A stretch of 5,358 bases of DNA, from assembly GCA_964473355.1 (NCBI GenBank), contig CAYYOS010000153.1:1-5358 (forward strand), read 5' to 3'. The DNA comes from CAYYOS01 sp964473355. GTDB taxonomy: Bacteria > Pseudomonadota > Gammaproteobacteria > Burkholderiales > REEB80. Position numbers and translations under genes: made by a program. The notes under the pieces were generated by a model, which was not told the origin of the DNA, ran no database searches, and saw only the letters and a program-made list of their open reading frames with translations. Positions within the stretch are counted from its first letter, which is position 1; every line of letters starts with the position of its first letter. Positions 1-5,358 of the stretch are shown here, in pieces.

Positions 1-577
1 AGCCCTTTTGTGCCACTACCACGCCCAGCTTTTGGTGTTGCGACGACTGCATAAAGATATTGCGAACCGCGCTGTCCGACCCGGCGAAACTTTCGACGAA
101 ATAAACCCGGTCGGAGTGCCGGGATTCCTTAAATACCCCCGGCGATACCGCTGCTAATTCATCTCGGCTATCAATTTGGCGTTTAAATTCCGCGCGCTTT
201 TGCAGCGCCCACGGTGACAAGAAAAGGCTTAGGACTGCAATGGTTAAAATAACCGGTGCGGCGAAATACAGCACCGGGCGTATCCATGCTGTTATGCTTA
301 GGCCGGAACAAAACCACACGGCCATCTCCGAGTCTCTATAGCTGCGGCTTAGCGTGAGCAATACAGCGATAAATAAAGTGAGGCTGAGCAGCACCGGCAA
401 ATAGTTCACCATGCTAAACCCCAAAAATGCCACCACCGCTTCAGCAGCCAGGGCACCGCTCGCCGCTTGGCCTAGAAAGCGAATAACCAGCGTGGTAATC
501 GTAATAGTTAGCAGCACAACAAAAACCGCTAACATAGTATTGGCTAGTTCCCGCAGCAACGCGCGGTGAAAAATCAT
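1..577 (-). CDS. lptF: LPS export permease LptF, N-terminal part (cut by window edge)
   Basis: LptF pairs with LptG and the ATPase LptB to extract lipopolysaccharide from the inner membrane and pass it to the periplasmic Lpt bridge. The first 192 codons are visible, reading from an ATG at 577-575; the rest lies beyond position 1. Visible topology: a short cytoplasmic start (MIFHRALLRE), TM1 about residues 13-33, TM2 about 53-77, a loop with RSYRDSEM (79-85) as in other LptF proteins, TM3 about 98-122, then the start of the periplasmic beta-jellyroll domain, with GVFKESRHSDRVYFVES at 147-163. The sequence resembles betaproteobacterial LptF most closely by eye. No in-frame upstream start looks better; the ribosome site is only a weak purine run (AAGAAAAG). 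The gene is divergent from pepA, as in many proteobacteria, and lptG would be expected to follow it outside the window. No frameshift is seen. Confidence 0.95.
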   Translation of the reverse strand, partial: MIFHRALLRELANTMLAVFVVLLTITITTLVIRFLGQAASGALAAEAVVAFLGFSMVNYLPVLLSLTLFIAVLLTLSRSYRDSEMAVWFCSGLSITAWIRPVLYFAAPVILTIAVLSLFLSPWALQKRAEFKRQIDSRDELAAVSPGVFKESRHSDRVYFVESFAGSDSAVRNIFMQSSQHQKLGVVVAQKG

Positions 578-594
578 TTTAATTGCGCTTTTCT

Positions 595-624
595 TTGACT
601 TTTAAGCGGAATTCGGAAAATAAT
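595..624 (+). promoter_or_regulatory. Candidate sigma70-type promoter for pepA
   Basis: TTGACT (595-600; 5 of 6 to the -35 consensus) and AATAAT (619-624; 5 of 6 to the -10 consensus) are 18 bases apart. The predicted start is near 631, leaving a leader of about 70 nt before pepA. Two rival readings exist in the same AT-rich stretch: a perfect TATAAT at 630-635 that lacks a good -35 box, and TCAACA (624-629) with TATAAA (647-652) at 17-base spacing. Some promoter here is very likely; which one is used cannot be decided from sequence alone. Confidence 0.45.
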
Positions 625-627
625 CAA
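599..627 (-). promoter_or_regulatory. Candidate sigma70-type promoter for lptF
   Basis: Read on the minus strand, TTGATT (627-622; 4 of 6 to consensus) is separated by 17 bases from TAAAAG (604-599; 4 of 6). Transcription would start near 592, giving a short leader before the lptF ATG at 577. Each box is only a moderate match. The main support is the correct spacing and the position in a 122-bp divergent gap. It overlaps the candidate pepA promoter on the other strand. Confidence 0.35.
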
Positions 628-684
628 CATATAATTGATATGGTTTTATAAAAACGCCGGGTTAGCACAAAATCGGCTGATTTT

Positions 685-690
685 AAGGAG
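685..690 (+). promoter_or_regulatory. Ribosome binding site of pepA
   Basis: AAGGAG lies 9 bases before the GTG at 700 and 12 before the next in-frame GTG at 703. The spacing favours 700. However, starting at 703 would give MEFS, which is how the E. coli family member begins, so the two tandem GTG codons leave a one-residue uncertainty in the start. Confidence 0.8.
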
Positions 691-699
691 CACTTTGAA

Positions 700-2211
700 G
701 TGGTGGAATTTAGCATAAAAAACGGAAGCCCGGAGAAACAGCGCTCAGCTTGCGTCGTCGTAGGCGTATTTGAACCCCGCAAATTAAGTTTGGCAGCCGA
801 CATGCTGGATAGCGTCGCACTCGGCTACATTTCAGATATTGTGCGCCGCGGCGATATGGAAGGAAAGGTAGGCACGACGCTTTTACTGCACAACGTCCCG
901 CACGTGCTCACTGATCGTGTTCTTTTAGTGGGGTTAGGAAAAGAGCGGGATTTCAAGGATCGTAACTACCGTGAAGCTTTTCGCGCGGCAATTAAAACAT
1001 TAAACGATACCGGTTCGATAGATGCAACCCTGTACCTTACCGAACTTGCGGTTAAGCGCCGTGACCTCGCTTGGAAAATGGAGCAAGCGGTGATGATGAC
1101 GCTGGAGAGCCTGTATCGTTTTGATCGATTAAAAACACGTCAGCAGGAAGAAACCCGCCGCCCTCTAAAAAAATTGATATTTAACATCAACCAACGCCGG
1201 GAACTATCCATAGGGGAAGCCGCCATTGAGCGCGGACTCGCTATCGCGCAGGGGATGACGCTGGCCAAAGACCTGGGCAATCTACCTGGGAATATTTGCA
1301 CGCCAACTTACCTAGCCGAACAGTCCACCGTGCTCGCCAATACTTATAACTTCGGTGTAGAAATTCTGGAAGAAGCCGACATGCAAAAACTCGGGATGGG
1401 GTCTTTGCTGAGCGTGGCCAAAGGCAGCCGTCAACCGCCGAAATTTATTGTCATGCAGTACCTGGGGGCGGCTAAAGACCAACTGCCCTACGTACTAGTC
1501 GGCAAGGGCATTACCTTCGATGCCGGTGGCATATCCATTAAACCCGCGGCAGATATGGATGAAATGAAATTTGACATGTGCGGCGCAGCCAGCGTGCTCG
1601 GCACGCTACAAGCCGTGGCGCAATTAAAATTGCCGTTGAATGTAATCGGCATCATTCCCTCCTGCGAAAACCTCCCCGATGGCAGTGCCAATAAGCCTGG
1701 GGACGTGGTAACCAGTATGTCCGGGCAAACGATAGAAGTGTTAAATACCGACGCCGAAGGCCGTTTAATTTTGGCAGACGCGCTGACTTATGCGGAACGC
1801 TTTAACCCGGAATTGGTAATTGACATTGCCACGTTAACCGGGGCTTGCGTCATTGCTTTAGGGCACCACGCTACCGGTTTATTTAGCAATAGTGATGCGC
1901 TCGCGAAAGAGCTATTACAGGCGGCCGATTATGCGCATGACCGAGCCTGGCACATGCCGCTTTGGGAGGATTACCAAGAGCAACTAAGAAGTAATTTCGC
2001 CGACATGGCCAACATTGGGGGGCGACCGGGCGGCAGTATTACCGCCGCATGTTTTTTATCACGCTTTACGCAGAACTATGATTGGGCGCATTTAGATATT
2101 GCTGGCACTGCATGGAAGTCGGGACGAGAAAAAGGCGGTACCGGCAGACCGGTTGCGCTGCTCACACATTTTCTCATTGGCCGAGCCGCAGAGGCCAGAT
2201 CGTCATCGTAA
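700..2211 (+). CDS. pepA: Leucyl aminopeptidase PepA (M17 family)
   Basis: Cytosolic two-metal aminopeptidase that removes N-terminal residues, leucine preferred, from peptides; family members are hexamers. The protein is 503 aa, the same length as E. coli PepA, and aligns with it throughout. The N-terminal macro-like domain covers about residues 1-165 and the catalytic domain about 185-495. Metal ligands are intact: Lys269, Asp274, Asp292, Asp351 and Glu353. The catalytic Lys281 and Arg355 are also present, and the M17 signature NTDAEGRL is at 349-356. E. coli PepA also binds DNA (carAB control and Xer recombination at cer); the N-terminal region here is conserved enough that such a role is possible, but this is inference. 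The start is GTG at 700 or the adjacent GTG at 703, behind AAGGAG. holC follows after 24 bases, so the two are probably co-transcribed. Confidence 0.98.
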   Translation: MVEFSIKNGSPEKQRSACVVVGVFEPRKLSLAADMLDSVALGYISDIVRRGDMEGKVGTTLLLHNVPHVLTDRVLLVGLGKERDFKDRNYREAFRAAIKTLNDTGSIDATLYLTELAVKRRDLAWKMEQAVMMTLESLYRFDRLKTRQQEETRRPLKKLIFNINQRRELSIGEAAIERGLAIAQGMTLAKDLGNLPGNICTPTYLAEQSTVLANTYNFGVEILEEADMQKLGMGSLLSVAKGSRQPPKFIVMQYLGAAKDQLPYVLVGKGITFDAGGISIKPAADMDEMKFDMCGAASVLGTLQAVAQLKLPLNVIGIIPSCENLPDGSANKPGDVVTSMSGQTIEVLNTDAEGRLILADALTYAERFNPELVIDIATLTGACVIALGHHATGLFSNSDALAKELLQAADYAHDRAWHMPLWEDYQEQLRSNFADMANIGGRPGGSITAACFLSRFTQNYDWAHLDIAGTAWKSGREKGGTGRPVALLTHFLIGRAAEARSSS

Positions 2212-2235
2212 GTTTGTAGCCGCGAGGCCTAGCAT

Positions 2236-2664
2236 ATGACGGAGATAGATTTCTACACGCAGGTGAGTGATAAGCTGGCTTTGGTCGGCGCCCTCTGCGC
2301 TAAAGCAATAAACCGAGGCTTGCGCATTCATGTGGTTACGCCGGATGCCGAAACCAGCGCCAAGCTAGATAAACTTTTATGGCTAACGCCGGCAACGGGA
2401 TTTTTACCGCACTGCCCGGGCAATCATCCCTTGGTCGACGTGACACCCATCGTAATTGATTATCACGCCACCGATTTCGCCCACGACCAAATTTTAATAA
2501 ATTTAAAAGACCAACTTCCTCAATATTTTAGCCGCTTCGAGCGCTTGCTGGAAATTGTCGGCGTGGACGAGCAAGATAAAATTTTCGCGCGCGAACGGTT
2601 TCGATACTATAAAGACCGTGGTTATTTAATCCGTACCCATGACTTAAAAAGCGGTGTAACGTGA
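2236..2664 (+). CDS. holC: DNA polymerase III subunit chi
   Basis: Chi is a clamp-loader accessory subunit that, with psi (HolD), links the polymerase III holoenzyme to the C-terminal tail of single-stranded DNA-binding protein. The product is 142 aa, against 147 in E. coli. Family landmarks in order: DFYTQV (5-10) on the first strand, the LDKLLW helix (44-49), FLPH (56-59), ILINL (86-90), FERLLEIV (101-108) and the basic helix ARERFRYYKDRGY (118-130). Lys115 and Arg119 align by eye with E. coli Lys124 and Arg128, which I recall as SSB-tail contacts. The ATG at 2236 is preceded by GAGG at 2224-2227, 8 bases upstream. It sits 24 bases after pepA, and its TGA stop overlaps the start of the next gene in GTGA. 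In E. coli the following gene is valS; here another gene intervenes. Confidence 0.95.
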   Translation: MTEIDFYTQVSDKLALVGALCAKAINRGLRIHVVTPDAETSAKLDKLLWLTPATGFLPHCPGNHPLVDVTPIVIDYHATDFAHDQILINLKDQLPQYFSRFERLLEIVGVDEQDKIFARERFRYYKDRGYLIRTHDLKSGVT

Positions 2665-3779
2665 GCGCCGAAGAAGACGTTTTTGAGAAACTCGACGCCT
2701 TGCTACGCAAGCATCATCCCGGCGCTTTTAATGCGCCTGCAGCAAATACCACCATTGAGCGCTCGGCCCAAAAAGAGGTGGTAGTTCCCGTGCTCACGGA
2801 TATCGCCACGCCTTCCATTATGGCGCTAACTCCGGAACAACAAGCCGAGATTCCGGTGTTAACAGAAGTAATCCATCTCGCCCTCGCAGCGCGCGGCGAC
2901 GCCGACGTCGTGGATCTCGATCAAGAATTTGAGCGCGATTTAAAGTTAGCCGTGACGCTTCCTGAAGATGCCAATCCGACCACCGGCCTGGGTACCGAGG
3001 AGTTATTAGAGAGCTCAGAACTACACGACGAGAGTGATTTTGAGCAAGAGGCCATCGGCCCAGGCATCGAGGTGCCCCCGGTGACCCTGGAAGCTGAGAT
3101 ACCGACTGCACCACCAGTCACCCCGCCAGTGGAAGAGATCATCGAACTCACCCCCATCATTGAAACTCCGCCGGTTGAGTTGATTGCGCCTGAACCCGAA
3201 GATTTACTTTTTACCGAATACACGCCCATTGAAAGCATTGCCCCGCCAGAGGCGGCACCGATAGCGGAAGAGGATGAGGCACCCATTGCAGCAGCATTTA
3301 ACAACGATGACGACTATATAGAACCCGCTCCTATAGAACTACTAGCGAGGGATGCGCACTCACCGCCCGAGGAAATTACCGAATCCGTAAAGGAGACACC
3401 ATCCGCGCCGCATCGCGACGCGCATTTGCCGCTAATTGACGCGCTCGATGCGGACGAGGAAGTATTGATCTTTGACGAAATGGATATGGAGGGCGCGCCT
3501 GAGGAAGCGTCCCCCGCAGCGGCGGAATTCGCGCTCAAAGACCTAGACGAACATCTGCTACGCTTGGTAGAAGAAAAGCTGGGTCCGCAATTAACCGCGA
3601 CCATGGATAGAGCGCTCGCCAATATGCTCGATCAATTCAGTACGCACATTGAATACTTGGTCCGGGAATCGGTGGCACTGGAGTTGCAAAAACAACTGGA
3701 AGCGTTACGACATACTTTTGCTCAACAACTTAGTGCACAACGCGCCAAACTCGATCAAGCTCCAGAAAAAGATCAATAA
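2661..3779 (+). CDS. Unrecognised acidic, proline-rich protein with a C-terminal helical region
   Basis: I do not recognise a function. The 372-aa product has three parts. Residues 1-75 hold an N-terminal helix (EDVFEKLDALLRKHHPG, 5-21) and a motif that occurs twice: PVLTDI at 43-48 and PVLTEV at 65-70. Residues about 100-285 are very rich in Glu, Asp, Pro and Ala with repeated PPV tripeptides (139, 151, 155, 170), so are probably disordered. Residues about 287-362 form a charged, heptad-like helical stretch suited to coiled-coil or oligomer formation. There is no signal peptide or membrane segment, so it is probably cytosolic. The GTG start overlaps the holC stop (GTGA), with only a weak ribosome site, which suggests translational coupling to holC. 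From memory, betaproteobacteria such as Burkholderia carry proteins of similar style (DUF2486-like) near valS; I could not test that link. The coding frame is real: it is long, tightly coupled, and the antisense frames give only low-complexity serine-rich products. Confidence 0.8.
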   Translation: MSAEEDVFEKLDALLRKHHPGAFNAPAANTTIERSAQKEVVVPVLTDIATPSIMALTPEQQAEIPVLTEVIHLALAARGDADVVDLDQEFERDLKLAVTLPEDANPTTGLGTEELLESSELHDESDFEQEAIGPGIEVPPVTLEAEIPTAPPVTPPVEEIIELTPIIETPPVELIAPEPEDLLFTEYTPIESIAPPEAAPIAEEDEAPIAAAFNNDDDYIEPAPIELLARDAHSPPEEITESVKETPSAPHRDAHLPLIDALDADEEVLIFDEMDMEGAPEEASPAAAEFALKDLDEHLLRLVEEKLGPQLTATMDRALANMLDQFSTHIEYLVRESVALELQKQLEALRHTFAQQLSAQRAKLDQAPEKDQ

Positions 3780-3799
3780 CGGTAATTCCCCGATTACTG
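3780..3799 (+). other. Weak hairpin just after the operon's last stop codon
   Basis: CGGTAAT (3780-3786) and ATTACTG (3793-3799) can pair as a 7-bp stem, including one G-U pair, around a 6-base loop. It starts one base after the TAA. It is not followed by a T-run, so it is not a standard intrinsic terminator; it could protect the 3' end of the pepA-holC transcript or mean nothing. Confidence 0.3.
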
Positions 3800-3808
3800 G
3801 GTGAGTCA

Positions 3809-3911
3809 ATTCCATTTCTAAGTCCATAATGACGCGACGGCGATCCGCAGGCAGTGCTCTAGCACGGCAAGGCGAAGCCAACAAAGTCGGGGTTGATTTA
3901 AAAAATGGAAT
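3809..3911. repeat. ~103-bp imperfect palindrome with inverted ends (MITE-like intergenic element)
   Basis: Perfect 9-bp inverted ends, ATTCCATTT (3809-3817) and AAATGGAAT (3903-3911), extend inward imperfectly through CTAAGTC on the left and GATTTAA on the right. A second perfect inverted pair, GTGCT (3854-3858) and AGCAC (3861-3865), has the same centre, about 3859.5-3860, so the whole stretch is one fold-back unit. The arms between also match partly. The minus-strand core (GGCTTCGCCTTGCCGTGCT, then CACTGCCTGCGG) resembles, from memory, the core of small repeats of the Correia type in Neisseria and similar repeats elsewhere. No coding frame and no clear target duplication are seen. That it is a mobile, multi-copy element is inference; only the symmetry is directly visible. 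Confidence 0.65.
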
Positions 3912-3937
3912 AAATCCCGGCGGCGCTCGCCACTCGC

Positions 3938-3943
3938 TATAAT
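3938..3943 (+). promoter_or_regulatory. Candidate valS promoter (-10 box)
   Basis: A perfect TATAAT lies 24 bases before the valS ATG. The expected -35 position (about 3914-3921, ATCCCGGC) has no recognisable box and there is no TG extension. Transcription would start near 3950, leaving a leader of roughly 18 nt. The inner edge of the palindromic element is only 26 bases upstream, so its insertion may have replaced the original -35 region. Confidence 0.5.
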
Positions 3944-3944
3944 A

Positions 3945-3967
3945 CGTTCTTTTTATTTTCCTCCCAT
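3945..3967 (+). promoter_or_regulatory. valS: valS leader without a Shine-Dalgarno sequence
   Basis: The bases just before the ATG are almost all pyrimidines (TTCTTTTTATTTTCCTCCC). No GGAG-like ribosome site exists; CCTCC at 3960-3964 instead has the sense of the 16S anti-Shine-Dalgarno itself. Initiation would have to rely on the short unstructured leader, on ribosomal protein S1 binding to U-rich RNA, or on a near-leaderless mechanism. These mechanisms are inferred. Confidence 0.5.
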
Positions 3968-5358
3968 ATGGAACTGGCTAAAAGTTTCTCTCCCGCCGAC
4001 ATTGAATCCCGCTGGTATCAGTTTTGGGAATCGCGCGGATTTTTTGCCGCTGACGCTAACAGCGCTGCCCCACCCTATTGTATTATGCTACCCCCGCCCA
4101 ACGTTACCGGCACCTTGCATATGGGTCATGCGTTTCAAGACACGCTCATGGATGCGCTCATTCGCTATCACCGCATGAGGCAAGACGCCACTTTATGGCA
4201 ACCGGGTACCGACCATGCCGGCATCGCAACACAAATTATTGTGGAGCGGCAATTAGAGCGTGAGAACACCAGCCGCGGCGATTTAGGACGTGAGAAATTT
4301 GTGGAACGCGTATGGCAGTGGAAAGAACAATCCGGTTCCACCATAACCCAGCAAATGCGCCGCTTAGGCGCTTCGGTCGACTGGTCGCGTGAACGCTTCA
4401 CCATGGATGCCGGTTTATCCAAAGCGGTAACTGAAGTTTTCGTAACGCTACACCGGCAGGGCTTCATCTATCGCGGCAAACGCCTGGTGAATTGGGATCC
4501 GGTTTTAAAAACGGCGGTGTCCGATTTGGAAGTCAATTCTCAAGAAGAAGATGGCACCCTGTGGACGATTAAATATAACTTGGAAAATTCCGCAGGGTAT
4601 CTAGCGGTCGCCACCACCCGCCCGGAAACCATGCTCGGCGATATGGCGCTCGCGGTGCACCCGGAAGATAAGAGATACCAAGCCTATATCGGCAAAAATG
4701 TCATCTTGCCGCTATGCAATCGAGTGATACCCGTCATCGCCGACGATTATGTGGACCCTAAGTTTGGTACCGGCTGCGTAAAAATTACGCCTGCTCACGA
4801 TTTCAACGATTACGCCGTGGGGACACGACATCATTTATCTCTACTGAATATTTTCACTTTGGATGCGCACATTAAGTCGGATGATGAGGGTATCCCGGAC
4901 ATTTATCGCGGTCTTGATCGTTATGCTGCGAGAAAATTGATTGTTAAGCATTTAACAGCGCAAGACTTATTGCTTGAAACCAAACCGCATAAATTGATGG
5001 TCCCGCGCGGTGAACGCTCGCACGCCGTGATCGAACCCATGCTCACCGATCAATGGTATGTCGCCATGCAAGGGATGGCACAGCGCGCGCTTGAAGCCGT
5101 CGATCAAGGACATATTCGTTTTGTTCCGGAAAATTGGACTACCACTTACAAACAATGGTTAGAAAATATTCAGGATTGGTGTATTTCCCGTCAGCTTTGG
5201 TGGGGACATCGCATTCCCGCGTGGTATGACGATGACGGCAAAATTTATGTCGCTCATAGCGAAGCGGAGGCCCAAAAACAAGCTGGGGCGAAAAAGCTCA
5301 CCCAAGACCCGGACGTACTGGACACTTGGTTTTCCTCAGCATTGTGGCCATTTTCCAC
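3968..5358 (+). CDS. valS: Valyl-tRNA synthetase, N-terminal part (cut by window edge)
   Basis: Class I aminoacyl-tRNA synthetase that charges tRNA-Val and hydrolyses mischarged Thr-tRNA-Val. The first 463 codons are present, about half of the usual ~950. The ATG at 3968 gives MELAKSF, the normal start in betaproteobacterial ValRS. Motifs in order: PPPNVTGTL (42-50) leading into the HIGH-box variant HMGH (51-54); QPGTDHAGIATQ (78-89); GASVDWSRERFTMD (134-147); NWDP (175-178). The CP1 editing domain spans about 190-340, with TTRPET at 216-221 and AHDFND at 276-281 including the conserved Asp278. Return to the catalytic core is marked by IEPMLTDQWYV (355-365), DWCISRQLWWGHRIP (403-417) and DVLDTWFSSALWPFS (449-463). 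KMSKS, the anticodon-binding domain and the C-terminal coiled coil lie outside the window. Small deviation: GERSHAV (348-354) where the family usually has GDRSG followed by a small residue. It appears to be transcribed from its own promoter. Confidence 0.97.
   Translation, partial: MELAKSFSPADIESRWYQFWESRGFFAADANSAAPPYCIMLPPPNVTGTLHMGHAFQDTLMDALIRYHRMRQDATLWQPGTDHAGIATQIIVERQLERENTSRGDLGREKFVERVWQWKEQSGSTITQQMRRLGASVDWSRERFTMDAGLSKAVTEVFVTLHRQGFIYRGKRLVNWDPVLKTAVSDLEVNSQEEDGTLWTIKYNLENSAGYLAVATTRPETMLGDMALAVHPEDKRYQAYIGKNVILPLCNRVIPVIADDYVDPKFGTGCVKITPAHDFNDYAVGTRHHLSLLNIFTLDAHIKSDDEGIPDIYRGLDRYAARKLIVKHLTAQDLLLETKPHKLMVPRGERSHAVIEPMLTDQWYVAMQGMAQRALEAVDQGHIRFVPENWTTTYKQWLENIQDWCISRQLWWGHRIPAWYDDDGKIYVAHSEAEAQKQAGAKKLTQDPDVLDTWFSSALWPFS

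Noticed and set aside
1488..1691. Antisense 67-codon frame over the PepA active site
   Set aside because: It is a reverse reading of the conserved metal-ligand region of pepA with no independent support.
2528..2710. Antisense 60-codon frame spanning the holC end and the next gene's start
   Set aside because: It overlaps two well-supported genes, has no ribosome site, and its product resembles nothing known.
2818..3114. Antisense open frame of 98 codons within the unknown gene
   Set aside because: It is arginine-rich with no recognisable fold, overlaps another antisense frame, and has no promoter or ribosome site.
2921..3304. Antisense open frame of 127 codons within the unknown gene
   Set aside because: The product is a serine/glycine low-complexity string that mirrors Glu/Pro/Ala codons of the sense gene. 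No ribosome site or family resemblance was seen.
3314..3622. Antisense open frame of 102 codons within the unknown gene
   Set aside because: It is again serine-rich low complexity produced by reverse reading of Ala/Glu/Asp codons, and is fully covered by the sense gene.
3780..3967. T-box or amino-acid-responsive leader for valS
   Set aside because: The gap has no T-box-like core, no short valine-rich leader peptide and no terminator with a T-run before valS. The predicted promoter also leaves only about 18 nt of leader.
4078..4263. Plus-strand 61-codon frame within valS
   Set aside because: It is out of frame with ValRS across the HIGH-box region. The product is histidine/arginine-rich nonsense typical of a shifted frame.
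4168..4467. Antisense open frame of 99 codons within valS
   Set aside because: It lies entirely over highly conserved ValRS coding sequence, which explains the base pattern. The product resembles nothing.
4967..5155. Antisense 62-codon frame within valS
   Set aside because: It is covered by conserved ValRS sequence and has no independent support.

Overview
The window looks like ordinary chromosomal core sequence from a betaproteobacterium of intermediate GC content. The LptF, PepA, chi and ValRS sequences all read by eye like betaproteobacterial versions, for example the LptF start MIFHRALLRE with its RSYRDSEM segment and the ValRS start MELAKSF. The layout, a divergent lptF facing pepA-holC-X-valS, is also a proteobacterial core arrangement. 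I cannot name the genus. There are no rRNA or tRNA genes, no CRISPR array and no complete insertion sequence.

Layout. Positions 577 to 1 (minus strand) hold the N-terminal 192 codons of lptF, an inner-membrane subunit of the LPS exporter, cut by the window edge. Positions 578-699 are a compact, AT-rich divergent promoter region. On the plus strand follow pepA (leucyl aminopeptidase, 700-2211), holC (DNA polymerase III chi subunit, 2236-2664) and an unrecognised acidic, proline-rich protein (2661-3779) whose GTG start overlaps the holC stop by four bases. These three probably form one transcription unit. Positions 3780-3967 are non-coding: a weak hairpin just after the stop, a ~103-bp imperfect palindrome with matched ends (3809-3911) that looks like a small non-autonomous mobile element, then a perfect TATAAT -10 box. 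The N-terminal 463 codons of valS (valyl-tRNA synthetase) run from 3968 off the right edge.

How it fits together. The genes serve different housekeeping tasks: LPS export, peptide turnover (possibly with a DNA-binding role), replication-clamp loading, and tRNA charging. They are neighbours by conserved order rather than by pathway. In E. coli holC and valS are adjacent; here an extra gene and a repeat element lie between them, and valS appears to have its own promoter.

I see no convincing new multi-gene system. The parts worth a second look are the palindromic element before valS, the unknown protein with its repeated PVLT[DE] motif, and the valS leader, which lacks a Shine-Dalgarno sequence.
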